The position numbers were made by a program, and so were the translations under genes. Positions 24,931 through 33,375 of a stretch of DNA of 64,000 nucleotides are shown one piece after another. The stretch is taken from NCBI GenBank assembly GCA_963774075.1, contig CAVZDP010000005.1:248001-312000 (forward strand), in the 5' to 3' direction. The DNA is from JBBQNR01 sp963774075. GTDB taxonomy: Bacteria > Actinomycetota > Thermoleophilia > Solirubrobacterales > JBBDJG01. Numbering within the stretch: the first letter of the stretch is position 1; every line of letters begins with the position of its first letter. The notes beneath the pieces are model-generated. The model ran no database searches. It was not told where the DNA came from and saw nothing but the letters and a program-made list of their open reading frames with translations.

Positions 24931-26277
24931 CTACACCGTCGCCGACAGGTGTGCGTAGAGCGGGTAGCGCTCCATCAGCGCCCGAGTGCGATCCGATAGC
25001 TCGGCGCGCGTAGCCTCGTCGTAGCTCGGCGCGAGCGCCTCGGCGATCACGTGCCCGATCTCGCGCAGGTCGTCCTCGACCATGCCGCGGGTCGTCAACG
25101 CCGGCGTGCCGATCCGAAGCCCGGACGCTCGCATCGGCGGGCGCTGGTCGAAGGGGATCGCGTTGCGGTTGACGGTGATCTCGACTTCGGCGAGCCTGTC
25201 CTCTGCCTCCTTGCCGTCGAGGCCGTCCATGCCGAGGTCGACGAGCACCAGGTGCACGTCGGTGCCCCCGGTCAGGACGTGCTGCCCGCCGGCCTGAAGC
25301 GTCTCGCCGAGCGCGCGCGCATTCGCGATCGTCTGCCGCTGGCGCTCGCGGAAGAGGTCGCTCGCCGCGATCTTCAAGCACACGGCCTTGGCCGCGATCA
25401 CGTGCTGGAGCGGGCCGCCCTGCTGTCCGGGGAAGACCGCCTTGTCGATCGCCTGGGCGTGCTCTTCCTTGCAGAGGATCAAGCCCGCGCGCGGTCCACC
25501 GAGTGTCTTGTGCGTCGTGGTGGTGACCACATCCGCGTGCGGGACCGGGCTGGGGTGCTCGCCGGCCGCCACGAGGCCCGCGAAGTGAGCCATGTCCACC
25601 ATCAGCTTCGCGCCGACCTCGTCGGCGATGCGGCGGAACTCCGCGAAGTCGAGCTGACGAGGATAGGCGGACCAGCCGGCGACGATCAGCTTCGGCCGGT
25701 GCTCGCGCGCGAGCCGCTCCACCTGCTCCATGTCGACGCGGTAGTCCTCGCGGCGGACCTGATAGCCGACGACGTTGTACAGCTTGCCCGACACGTTCAG
25801 CTTCATGCCGTGGGTGAGGTGGCCGCCGTGCGCCAGCTCCATGCCGAGGATCGTGTCGCCCGGCTCGATCAGCGCCATGTAGGCGGCATTGTTGGCCTGC
25901 GCGCCCGCGTGCGGCTGCGCGTTCGCGTGTTCGGCGCCGAAAAGCGCCTTGGCGCGGTCGATTGCTAGCTGCTCGGAGACGTCGACCCACTCGCAGCCGC
26001 CGTAGTAGCGACGGCCCGGATACCCCTCGGCGTATTTGTTGGTCAGCACCGAGCCCGCGGCCTCGAGCACGGCCTGGGGGACGAAGTTCTCCGAGGCGAT
26101 CAGCTCGAGCGTTCCCTGTTGGCGCTCGAGCTCGTTCCTCAGGACATCGGCGATCTCGGGGTCGACGCTCGACAACGACTCGCTGAAGTAGTTCGGGTCC
26201 AGATCGCTCAGTGTCTCCTCCTCGTCGTGGCTCTTGCTCTCAGGCGTCGGCTGGAGCGCGCTCGGGCGCCACGCCAT
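24931..26277 (-). CDS. glyA: Serine hydroxymethyltransferase
   Basis: Converts serine and tetrahydrofolate to glycine and methylene-THF, using PLP. Family motifs: LELIASENFVPQAVLEAAGS, TNKYAEGYPGRRYYGGCEWVD, the PLP lysine in TTTTHKTLGGPR, and FPGQQGGPLQHVIAAKAV. ATG 26277 gives 448 residues, but the first 22 (MAWRPSALQ...) have no family match and overlap rpiB by 38 nt. A CTG at 26211 with GAGGAG just upstream would give 426 residues, the normal length, starting LSDLDPNYFSESL. Runs in the same direction as rpiB and is probably coupled to it. Confidence 0.94.
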   Translation of the reverse strand: MAWRPSALQPTPESKSHDEEETLSDLDPNYFSESLSSVDPEIADVLRNELERQQGTLELIASENFVPQAVLEAAGSVLTNKYAEGYPGRRYYGGCEWVDVSEQLAIDRAKALFGAEHANAQPHAGAQANNAAYMALIEPGDTILGMELAHGGHLTHGMKLNVSGKLYNVVGYQVRREDYRVDMEQVERLAREHRPKLIVAGWSAYPRQLDFAEFRRIADEVGAKLMVDMAHFAGLVAAGEHPSPVPHADVVTTTTHKTLGGPRAGLILCKEEHAQAIDKAVFPGQQGGPLQHVIAAKAVCLKIAASDLFRERQRQTIANARALGETLQAGGQHVLTGGTDVHLVLVDLGMDGLDGKEAEDRLAEVEITVNRNAIPFDQRPPMRASGLRIGTPALTTRGMVEDDLREIGHVIAEALAPSYDEATRAELSDRTRALMERYPLYAHLSATV

Positions 26278-26725
26278 CGGGTACCTCGCCGCTCTCGATC
26301 TGCCTGATCTGGTCGAGGCGCCGCTCGTGTCGGCCCCCCTCGAACCCCGTCTCTAGGAACGAGGCGATGATCCCGCTCGCCTGCTCACCCTCGAGAGCGC
26401 GACCGGCGAGGGCGAGGACGTTGGCGTCGTTGTGGCGGCGGCTCATCTCCGCGTCGTCGGAGTCGCGCGCGTTGACCGCCCGCACCCCCGCGAACTTGTT
26501 CGCGACGATGCTCACACCGGTGCCGCTGCCACAGGCGAGCACGGCACGGTCGGCGTCGCCCGCCGACACCAGCCGGGCCGCCCGGGCGGCGTGAACGGGG
26601 TAGTCCACGGAGTCATCGGAGTCGGTGCCGCAGTCGATCACCTCGTGTCCCTCGCGCTCGAGGATCGACACGATCGTCCGCTTCAGCGGGTAACCCGCGT
26701 GATCCACTCCGACGGCGACGCGCAT
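26240..26725 (-). CDS. rpiB: Ribose-5-phosphate isomerase B
   Basis: Interconverts ribose 5-phosphate and ribulose 5-phosphate in the pentose phosphate pathway. The 161-residue protein has the LacAB/RpiB marks: MRVAVGVDHAGYPLK, IDCGTDSDDSVDYP, the catalytic Cys65 in LACGSGTGVSIVANK, and RRHNDANVLALAGR. Adjacent to glyA, as in many Gram-positive genomes. Upstream, TATAGT lies 9 nt before the ATG; AGGAGG is also there but only 2 nt from the start, so the transcript may be leaderless. Confidence 0.93.
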   Translation of the reverse strand: MRVAVGVDHAGYPLKRTIVSILEREGHEVIDCGTDSDDSVDYPVHAARAARLVSAGDADRAVLACGSGTGVSIVANKFAGVRAVNARDSDDAEMSRRHNDANVLALAGRALEGEQASGIIASFLETGFEGGRHERRLDQIRQIESGEVPDGVAPERAPADA

Positions 26726-26734
26726 GGCCTCCTG

Positions 26735-26740
26735 ACTATA
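26735..26740 (-). promoter_or_regulatory. -10 box (TATAGT) upstream of rpiB
   Basis: TATAGT on the minus strand ends 9 nt before the rpiB ATG. This is a near-consensus -10 with the spacing of a leaderless start. No good -35 is visible. Confidence 0.5.
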
Positions 26741-26763
26741 AAGAAGGGCGCGGAGAAGGCTGC

Positions 26764-26781
26764 GCCGCGGGGCCCCGCGGC
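26764..26781 (-). terminator. 18-bp perfect GC palindrome, possible terminator
   Basis: GCCGCGGGG followed by its complement CCCCGCGGC, between the stress-protein gene and the rpiB promoter. It could end the upstream transcript, but there is no U-tract. Confidence 0.4.
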
Positions 26782-26799
26782 TGCTCCAGCCGCCTGGCG

Positions 26800-27657
26800 C
26801 TAGCCGACTATCAGGCTGACCACGATGGCGGTCGGTATGCCCCAGATCACGGAGTAGGCGGCCGCCGCGGCCCAGAAGCCCGTGTAGCGCACGCTGCCCA
26901 TGAGTAGGAGCGCGACGCCGTGCCAGACAGTGATCATGAAAGCGCCGAGCGCAAGCAACGCCCGCGCCGCACAGCCGGCCGTGATGCTCCGCCACTCCTG
27001 GTCGATCGCGCACTCGAGGGCGAGCAGGCCCAGCGCGATCGTGCCCAAGGTCCCGATGACGAGCGCGAACCGGTCGCGCGACGCCAGCGGCGGCAGGTAG
27101 TCGGGCCTCTCCTCTTCCGCATCGCGCGCGGCAGGAGCCGGGGGCACGCGCTCCACCCGCTCGACCGTCGGACTGCCGCCGTTCGACGGCGGCTGGACGA
27201 CGATGTGCGTGATCGGGACGGACAGCTCCTCTCGCGCGCGCTTCACGAGGTCCTTCTCGAGCCACTGTGACTCGCCCTCGGGGTGGGTGACGATGACCAC
27301 CTCGTCCGCCGGGAACATGCGCAGGCCGTCCTCTGTCGCGAGCATCGGATCCGCCTCGCCGACGTGACCGCTCGCGTGCACCCCCGCCTGCTGGAGGGCC
27401 TGGAGCGACTCGTCGAGGCGCGTGCGCGCCTCGTCGATGGCCTCGTCCACCTCACCGACTGCGACCTTGAGAGGCGAGGTCAGCGCCGGCGCCACGACGA
27501 ACACCTCACCGTCGCGGTCGCGCACCCTGCGCTGGACCTCCTCGACGATTCTGTCGTCGGTCGTCGCCTCGCTCGTGACCACGAGCAGCCGATGGACGTC
27601 CACAGTCGGCTGCGACGAGGATGAGGGAGGCGTGCTGCCAGTTGGTTGGACTGCCAT
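26800..27657 (-). CDS. Universal-stress-like domain with C-terminal membrane segments
   Basis: A 285-residue protein, function not known. After a Ser/Pro/Thr-rich N-terminus, residues about 20-150 look like a USP/Rossmann-type domain (HRLLVVTSEATTDDRIVEEV, GEVFVVAPAL, EVVIVTHPEGESQWLEKDLV). A linker leads to three hydrophobic helices at the C-terminus (FALVIGTLGTIALGLLALE, ALLALGAFMITVWHGVALLL, AAAAYSVIWGIPTAIVVSLI). The ATP-binding G-x2-G-x9-G motif of USPs is not evident. ATG 27657 is chosen because TATACG ends 9 nt before it. A membrane-tethered stress sensor is a guess only. Confidence 0.6.
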   Translation of the reverse strand: MAVQPTGSTPPSSSSQPTVDVHRLLVVTSEATTDDRIVEEVQRRVRDRDGEVFVVAPALTSPLKVAVGEVDEAIDEARTRLDESLQALQQAGVHASGHVGEADPMLATEDGLRMFPADEVVIVTHPEGESQWLEKDLVKRAREELSVPITHIVVQPPSNGGSPTVERVERVPPAPAARDAEEERPDYLPPLASRDRFALVIGTLGTIALGLLALECAIDQEWRSITAGCAARALLALGAFMITVWHGVALLLMGSVRYTGFWAAAAAYSVIWGIPTAIVVSLIVG

Positions 27658-27666
27658 CAGGTCCTG

Positions 27667-27672
27667 CGTATA
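27667..27672 (-). promoter_or_regulatory. -10 box (TATACG), probable leaderless promoter
   Basis: GGGTATACG on the minus strand with TATACG ending 9 nt before ATG 27657. No ribosome site lies between. Confidence 0.4.
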
Positions 27673-27720
27673 CCCGTCCCGACCGCCCACGAAAACCGCG
27701 AACGGCGCGAGCCCCAGAGC

Positions 27721-29346
27721 CTAGGCAGCGACGGCCGCCGCCTCAGCGGTGGAGACGTCGGCCGGGCGTCTTCGCATCGCGAGCGCGAATGGCACCGCGA
27801 GCAGCGTCACGAAGGCGGCCACGCGGAAGGCCGCTCCGAAGGAGTCGCGCACGTGCTCGTCGACGATGTCCTGTGCCCGGCGCTCAACCGGAGTGCCCGC
27901 GGCCGGCTCCCGCGCACCGGGGTCGCGCGGGTCGGCGAGCACGCGGTCCTCGAGCCGCGACTGATCTCGCCCGGTGAGCCCGCTCTCACGCGAGAGCGCC
28001 GCCACGTCCAGGCGCGCGTCACGCACGTTGCCGTCGATCGTGCCCGTGAAGACAGCGACGAGCACGGCGACTCCGATAGCGAACCCGACCTGGCGCGACA
28101 TGTTCACGATCCCCGACCCGAGACCCAGCTCCTGGCCGCGGATCGAGCCCATCGCGCCGATGTTCAGCGCCGGGAAGGTCGCCCCCATCGCTGCCCCCAT
28201 CAGCACGAGCGCGGGCAGCACATCCCAGTACGAAGGCTCCGCGGGCAGCCCGCTGAGCAGGAAGAGGCCGGCGGCCATCACGACCAGCGCCGGCACGCCG
28301 ACCGCGCGCGGCGAGACGCGGTTCGCCAGCCGCCCCACCACCGGCGCGACGAACAGTCCCGCCAGTGGTATAGGACTGATCGCCAGCGCCGCCTCGAGCT
28401 CCGAGTAGCCCCACAGGTTCACGAACGCGAGCACGGTCATGAACAGCGCGCCCATCATCCCGATGGCGAAGAGCAGGAAGGCTGCGCTTGCTCCTATGAA
28501 CTGGCGATTTCGCACGAGCTCGCGCGTCAGCATCGGGAATCGCCCGTAGCGCTGAGAGAGCGCGAAAAGCGCCGCCAGCAGCACGGAGGCGGCGAAGAGC
28601 GAGACGATCAGCGGCGATCCCCAGCCCTTGTCGTCGGCCTCGACGAGGCCGTATGTGAGGCAGAAGATCGAGCCGCCGATCGTGACCATTCCCCACCAGT
28701 CGACGTCGGTGCCCGCATGGGGGTCGCGCGTCTCGGGCATCACGCGCAGCGCGAGCACGATCCCCGTGATCCCGATCGGCACGTTGATGAGGAAGATCCA
28801 GTGCCAGCCCGCGTCCCAGGGCCAGGTGGCGAACTCGACCAGCAGTCCTCCGATGGGCGGGCCGAGCGCCGCGGCGGTGTTGGCCACGACCGCCATCAGC
28901 GCCAGCCCCAGCCCGCGCTGCTCCGGGGGAAACACGAGCGTCGTCATCGCGAGCGCAAGCGGAGCCAGGATGCCCGCGCCCACGCCTTGCACGACGCGGA
29001 ACGCGACCAGCGTGTCGATGGACGACGACAGCGCGCAGAGCAGCGACCCGACCGTGAAGATCGACATCCCGATGAGGAAGAACCGGCGGCGGCCGAACTG
29101 GTCCGCGAGCCTCCCCATCGAGACGAGCAGCACCGCGAACACGATGTTGTAGGAGTTCAAGACCCACGAGACGTCGTCCACGGGCGCGTCGAGGTCGCGC
29201 TCGAGCTGGGGAATCGTGATGTTGACGATCGTGATGTCGATCAGGGCCATGAAGAGGCCGATCATCACGACGCCCCAGATCTGCCACCTGTGGGCGTAGA
29301 GCTGCTCTGGAGGGGGGTTCTGGAAGTGAGTGGTGGCGGTCGTCAT
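27721..29346 (-). CDS. MFS drug transporter, DHA2 (EmrB/QacA) family
   Basis: A 541-residue inner-membrane proton antiporter with 14 predicted helices. Motif A between helices 2 and 3 is GRLADQFGRRRFFLIG. Motif C occurs in helix 5 (ALGPPIGGLLVEF). Helix 1 has the DHA2 mark MALIDITIVNITIPQLERDL. A soluble loop near 440-500 precedes the last helix. Likely exports hydrophobic drugs or metabolites. The ATG overlaps the sua5 stop (ATGA), so the gene is coupled to the prfA-prmC-sua5 run. Confidence 0.9.
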   Translation of the reverse strand: MTTATTHFQNPPPEQLYAHRWQIWGVVMIGLFMALIDITIVNITIPQLERDLDAPVDDVSWVLNSYNIVFAVLLVSMGRLADQFGRRRFFLIGMSIFTVGSLLCALSSSIDTLVAFRVVQGVGAGILAPLALAMTTLVFPPEQRGLGLALMAVVANTAAALGPPIGGLLVEFATWPWDAGWHWIFLINVPIGITGIVLALRVMPETRDPHAGTDVDWWGMVTIGGSIFCLTYGLVEADDKGWGSPLIVSLFAASVLLAALFALSQRYGRFPMLTRELVRNRQFIGASAAFLLFAIGMMGALFMTVLAFVNLWGYSELEAALAISPIPLAGLFVAPVVGRLANRVSPRAVGVPALVVMAAGLFLLSGLPAEPSYWDVLPALVLMGAAMGATFPALNIGAMGSIRGQELGLGSGIVNMSRQVGFAIGVAVLVAVFTGTIDGNVRDARLDVAALSRESGLTGRDQSRLEDRVLADPRDPGAREPAAGTPVERRAQDIVDEHVRDSFGAAFRVAAFVTLLAVPFALAMRRRPADVSTAEAAAVAA

Positions 29347-29960
29347 TCGAGGCTGTCGAGGAGGCGAGCGACGTGCTCACGCTGCACCGCCGCCTCGCGC
29401 AGGACCTCCCAGCGCCCGTCGCGCTCGTAGCCGGTGAGATCCAGCACGGTCGACGGCGTTCCGGAGAGCTCGCCGCCGTCGAGGACGATATCCGCGCCGT
29501 CGAGAATTTCTGTGCCGACGTCACTCAACGTGCTCGGGTCGGCCTCTCCGCTGCGATTGGCGCTCGTCTGGAGGATCGCCACGCGGGCGCCGGCAAGCGG
29601 CGCGGCGCTTCCTTCCAGTCGCGGCACCCTGATGCCGAGGCCCGCCCCACCCGCGAGCGGGTAGCGCCCACCCGGGTTCTCGACGACCACCGTCAGCGCT
29701 CCGGGGAGCAGCACCCCAAGGGCCGCGACCGTACGCGGACCGAGCTCCGGCACCGCCGCAAGCGCGCGGTCCAGCTCGAAGAACATGACGGCCGCAGGCC
29801 TGTCGGGAGCCCGTCCCTTGAGCGCGTACATACGCTTCATGGAGCCAGGCGAGCCGGGGTTGCAGGCAAGGCCGTAGACGGTATCGGCGGGGAACACCGC
29901 GACGCCGCCGCGCCCGATGCAGCGCTCGAACGCGAACACGTCGTCCGTGCTCAGAGGCAC
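29343..29960 (-). CDS. Threonylcarbamoyl-AMP synthase (Sua5/YrdC)
   Basis: Makes threonylcarbamoyl-AMP for t6A37 modification of ANN-decoding tRNAs. The 205-residue protein is a single YrdC domain: GGVAVFPADTVYGLACN, then KGRAPDRPAAVMF (KxR...P), LLPGALTVVV (PGPxT-like), GIRVPRL, and TSANRSGEADP. No C-terminal Sua5 domain is present. GTG start at 29960. Between prmC and the MFS gene, as in other Gram-positive genomes (prfA-prmC-sua5). Confidence 0.92.
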   Translation of the reverse strand: MPLSTDDVFAFERCIGRGGVAVFPADTVYGLACNPGSPGSMKRMYALKGRAPDRPAAVMFFELDRALAAVPELGPRTVAALGVLLPGALTVVVENPGGRYPLAGGAGLGIRVPRLEGSAAPLAGARVAILQTSANRSGEADPSTLSDVGTEILDGADIVLDGGELSGTPSTVLDLTGYERDGRWEVLREAAVQREHVARLLDSLE

Positions 29961-29978
29961 GTCCGCGACCTTGGTGCG

Positions 29979-30803
29979 CTACCGACGACCGGTGACCACG
30001 CGCGGAATGCCGGCGAGGTCACGAATGGTCTCGATGTGACCGAGGCCGGCCCGCTCGAAGAGCCCCTCCACCGTGCGCGCCTGCCCCTGTCCGACCTCGA
30101 TCCCGAGCATCCCGCCGCGCGCCAGGACCTCGGCGGCGGCGGGGACCAGGTCCCGGATGACGTCCAGCCCGTCGGGCCCGGCCTTGAGGGCCTCGCTCGG
30201 CTCGAAGAGAGTGATCTCGGGCTGCAGGCCCGGCCAATCGGAGTCGCGCACGTACGGCGGGTTCGAGACGATCAGTTCGTAGGGCCCGCCCACGATCAGG
30301 TCCGCGATCAGCAGCTCCACGTTGAGCCCGAGCCGGGCCGCGTTCGCGCGCGCCGCCTCGATCGCGTCGAAGGAGTTGTCGATCCCGGTGACCCGCACGC
30401 CTGTGCGCTCGTTTGCGATCGCGAGCGCGATGGCGCCCGAGCCTGTGCCAACGTCGAGCACACGCTGCCCGTTCTGGGCCAGCTCAACGAGCAGCTCGGT
30501 CTCGGGGCGCGGCACGAGCACGCGATGGTCGACGTGCAACTCGAGCTCGCGGAAGTGCGCGCGACCGAGGATGTACGCGACCGGCTCACGCCGCTCACGC
30601 CGCGCGAGCATGCGAGAGAAGCGCTCGGCCTCGTCCACATCGAGCGCTCGCTCGGGGTCCGCGTAGAGTTGTGCACGATCGGAACCCGTGGCTTCCGCCA
30701 GCAGAAGCTCGGCATCGAGCCGTGGGTCGTCCACGCCCGCCATCTCCAGCGTCTCGGCGGCGTGCGCCAGGGCGTCCTTGACAGCAGAGCCCGTTTCGAT
30801 CAA
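29979..30803 (-). CDS. prmC: Release factor glutamine methyltransferase
   Basis: Methylates the GGQ glutamine of release factors with SAM; its target prfA is directly upstream. The 274-residue protein has the N-terminal helical domain (DPRLDAELLLAEATGSDR) and the methyltransferase domain with VLDVGTGSGAIALAIA, VTGIDNS and the substrate-binding NPPY at about residue 184. It ends in SRVVTGRR-like residues. TTG start at 30803 with no clear ribosome site; 12 nt after prfA. Confidence 0.94.
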   Translation of the reverse strand: MIETGSAVKDALAHAAETLEMAGVDDPRLDAELLLAEATGSDRAQLYADPERALDVDEAERFSRMLARRERREPVAYILGRAHFRELELHVDHRVLVPRPETELLVELAQNGQRVLDVGTGSGAIALAIANERTGVRVTGIDNSFDAIEAARANAARLGLNVELLIADLIVGGPYELIVSNPPYVRDSDWPGLQPEITLFEPSEALKAGPDGLDVIRDLVPAAAEVLARGGMLGIEVGQGQARTVEGLFERAGLGHIETIRDLAGIPRVVTGRR

Positions 30804-30815
30804 TCCGCTAATCGC

Positions 30816-31901
30816 CTAGGCGGCGGCTTGGGCCTCGAGCTTGTTCCGCCGCTCCTCAGCGGCGAGCGCGGCCGTGAGCTCGTCGAGCTCACCCTCCAGG
30901 ACGCCCTGGAGGTTGTGGACAGTGACCTTGACGCGGTGGTCGGTCACGCGCCCCTGGGGGAAGTTGTAGGTGCGCACCTTCTCGGAGCGCTCGCCGGTAC
31001 CCACCTGCGCGCGGCGGTCGGCGGCAAGCTCTTGCTGCTGCTCCCTCAGCGCGCGCTCGTACAAGCGCGCCCGCAGGATGCGCATCGCGCGCTCGCGATT
31101 TTGGAGCTGTGACTTCTCATCCTGCATCGAGACCACGATGCCCGTCGGCTGGTGGGTTAGTCGCACCGCCGAATCGGTCGTGTTGACCGACTGCCCCCCC
31201 GGGCCGGAGGAACGGTACACGTCAACCTGGATGTCGTTCGGGTCGATGGCGACCTCGACCTCCTCGGCCTCCGGCAGCACGGCCACCGTGGCGGTGGAGG
31301 TGTGGATCCGCCCCTGTGACTCCGTCTTGGGAACGCGCTGCACGCGGTGCACCCCGGCCTCGTGCTTGAAGACGCTGTACGCGCCGTCGCCCTTGACCTC
31401 GAGCACCACCTCCTTGAAGCCGCCGGCCTCTGCGGCGCTCAGGGACAGCGGCTCGGACTTGAAGCCGCGTCGCTCCGCGTAGCGCGTCAGCATGCGGTAG
31501 AGGTCGCCCGCGAAGAGCGCCGCCTCGTCGCCGCCGGCGCCGGCGCGGATCTCGATGATCACGTTCTTCATGTCGTTTGGGTCCTTCTCGATCATCGCGA
31601 GGCGGAGGTCCTGCTCGAGCTCGTCCATACGCTTGCGAGACGAGACGATCATCTCCTGCAGCTCGTCGCGCTCCTCGCTGTCCAGGCTGCCGTCGCCGCC
31701 CTCGAGCAGCTCCTGCGCGCCGGTCGCGTCCGACTTGGCGTGCCGGTACTCCTCGGCGAGCCGGTGCACATCCTGGAGCTCTCGGTGACTGCGGGCGGCC
31801 GCGGTGTAGCGGTCGCGGTCTGCGATGGTCTCCGGATCGGACAGCTGCTCGGTGAGCTCGCGGTAGCGGCCCTCGATCTGCTCTATCAACCGCTCGATCA
31901 C
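30816..31901 (-). CDS. prfA: Peptide chain release factor 1
   Basis: Recognises UAA and UAG and triggers peptide release. 361 residues. The catalytic loop SSGPGGQSVNTTDSAVR (GGQ near 234) and the stop-codon recognition region (residues about 180-200, HRVQRVPKTESQGRIHTS; class-I PxT-type motif) are both clear. C-terminal RTYNFPQGRVTDHR is standard RF1. GTG start. The run rpmE-DUF1385-prfA-prmC-sua5 makes a translation-termination operon. Confidence 0.96.
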   Translation of the reverse strand: MIERLIEQIEGRYRELTEQLSDPETIADRDRYTAAARSHRELQDVHRLAEEYRHAKSDATGAQELLEGGDGSLDSEERDELQEMIVSSRKRMDELEQDLRLAMIEKDPNDMKNVIIEIRAGAGGDEAALFAGDLYRMLTRYAERRGFKSEPLSLSAAEAGGFKEVVLEVKGDGAYSVFKHEAGVHRVQRVPKTESQGRIHTSTATVAVLPEAEEVEVAIDPNDIQVDVYRSSGPGGQSVNTTDSAVRLTHQPTGIVVSMQDEKSQLQNRERAMRILRARLYERALREQQQELAADRRAQVGTGERSEKVRTYNFPQGRVTDHRVKVTVHNLQGVLEGELDELTAALAAEERRNKLEAQAAA

Positions 31902-31917
31902 GGCGCCCCCCAGAGGC

Positions 31918-33063
31918 TCAGGCGACGACTTCCATCCCGAGCCGGTCCTCTTCGGTGGAGGAGGCGGGATCCTCGACCGCGAGCACGGCCTCGAGGGCGG
32001 CGATCGAGACCGCGAGCTGGTCGAGAGTAGGCTCGCGCGTCGTCAGCTTTTGTAGCTGGAGGCCGGGCCACATCAGAGCCATGACCCAACGCTTGCGGCG
32101 GTTGCGACCCGCCCACTTGATCACCTCATAGGCAAGCCCGGCGACGAGCCCGATGCCAAGCACGCGCGAGAGGATCAGCCAGTGCAGGTCAGGCCTTCCG
32201 ATGGGCGCGAACACGAACACGGCGATGATCATCACGATCAACAGGAAGCTGGTGCCGCAGCGGACGTGCAGGCGGGAGTAGAGCGTGGCGCGCTCGGGCA
32301 CGAGCCGGTCGCCGGCCTCGTATGCGGCGATCACCTTGTGCTCGGCGCCGTGGTACTCGAATACGCGCCTCAAATCCGGCAGCTTCGAGATCGCCCAAAG
32401 GTAGACGAGGAAGATCGTGATCCTGATCAGCTTCTCGACGACGACGAAGACGACCGAGTTGCCGAGTGAGTCCTTCCAGAAGTTGGCGATCGTCACGGGC
32501 AACACGAAGAAGAGACCGACGGCGAACAGAAGCGAGATGGCGATCGTGATTCCCCATGCACGACTTGAGAGCTCCTCTTCGCCCTCCGGGAGCTGCGCGT
32601 TGGCTGAGAGGCCGAGAGCGCGAAAGCCGATCTTGAGCGACTCGACGAGCGCGACCACCCCCCGGACGACGGGCAACCTGAACAGGCGCCGTTTTCGTAT
32701 CCAGGGCTCGAAGCGCTCGAGGTGAACGTCGATCTCGCCGAGAGCTTCGTCGCCGGCTGCTCCGTTGACCGAGGCTATGACGGCGCCGTCGAGGCCGGCG
32801 GCGGGCGCGATCGCCAGCGGCTCCTTCTCGCCGTCGGCGTCGGCTCCGTTGGGCGCAGTCAGCCCGTCCTCGGGCAAATTCTCGCTCTCGCGCGCCGGCG
32901 CAGGCTTTCGAACCGCCACGGCCCACGTCGAAATGCCGCGCATCATCACGCCCTCGAGAACGGCCTGACCGCCGATCGGGGCGTCCTTGCTGGACATCAG
33001 CCGCCCGTCGGGCAACGTCACAGCGTCGAGGCCCGGCTCCTGCTTGTCGAGTTCAGTGCTCAT
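31918..33063 (-). CDS. DUF1385 family membrane protein
   Basis: A 381-residue integral membrane protein. DUF1385 signature: the GGQAVLEGVMMRG box near residue 33, RGVVALVESLKIGFRAL, and the FEYHGAEHKVIAAYEAG box, followed by HVRCGTSFLLIVMIIAVFVF and about five membrane helices. The protein has an unusual acidic insert of about 60 residues after the first box. Function unknown; the gene is regularly found beside rpmE and prfA in Firmicutes and Actinomycetota. ATG 33063 has GGAGGGTG upstream. Confidence 0.85.
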   Translation of the reverse strand: MSTELDKQEPGLDAVTLPDGRLMSSKDAPIGGQAVLEGVMMRGISTWAVAVRKPAPARESENLPEDGLTAPNGADADGEKEPLAIAPAAGLDGAVIASVNGAAGDEALGEIDVHLERFEPWIRKRRLFRLPVVRGVVALVESLKIGFRALGLSANAQLPEGEEELSSRAWGITIAISLLFAVGLFFVLPVTIANFWKDSLGNSVVFVVVEKLIRITIFLVYLWAISKLPDLRRVFEYHGAEHKVIAAYEAGDRLVPERATLYSRLHVRCGTSFLLIVMIIAVFVFAPIGRPDLHWLILSRVLGIGLVAGLAYEVIKWAGRNRRKRWVMALMWPGLQLQKLTTREPTLDQLAVSIAALEAVLAVEDPASSTEEDRLGMEVVA

Positions 33064-33139
33064 GAAGGCGCACCCTCCGCGGGCTCTCCCCATGGTAGCC
33101 GGGCCCCGGGCCGTCCCGGGCCTGCCGGCTAAGGAGCCA

Positions 33140-33358
33140 CTAACCTCGGCGCTTCTTGGCGGCGCGGCGCTGGAAGCGCTCCACCCGGCCACCGGTGTCC
33201 ACCAGCTTTTGCTTGCCGGTGTAGAAGGGGTGGCACTCGGAGCAGATCTCGACGTGCAGCTCAGCCTTGGTGGAGCGGGTGTTGAACTCGTTGCCGCACG
33301 TACAGCGGACGTGAGCGTCGACGTATTCGGGATGGATCTCGGCTTTCACGCTTCCCAT
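33140..33358 (-). CDS. rpmE: 50S ribosomal protein L31
   Basis: A 72-residue zinc-binding (C+) form of L31. Zinc ligands Cys19, Cys21, Cys39 and Cys42 (VRCTCGNEF and EICSECHPFYTGKQK). C-terminal basic tail RRAAKKRRG. Start at ATG 33358 or the GTG at 33349 (VKAEIHPEY, closer to the family start). The gap to DUF1385 (33064-33139) holds the palindromes GGGCCCCGGG and CCCGGG, which may act as a terminator or processing hairpin. Confidence 0.95.
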   Translation of the reverse strand: MGSVKAEIHPEYVDAHVRCTCGNEFNTRSTKAELHVEICSECHPFYTGKQKLVDTGGRVERFQRRAAKKRRG

Positions 33359-33375
33359 TTTAGAGAGTCGGTCAA

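Noticed and set aside
27646..29430. A 594-codon plus-strand frame opposite the MFS gene (and a similar one opposite ETF-QO)
   Set aside because: Composition is that of antisense GC-rich frames (Arg/His/Asp rich); the opposite strand encodes complete known families.
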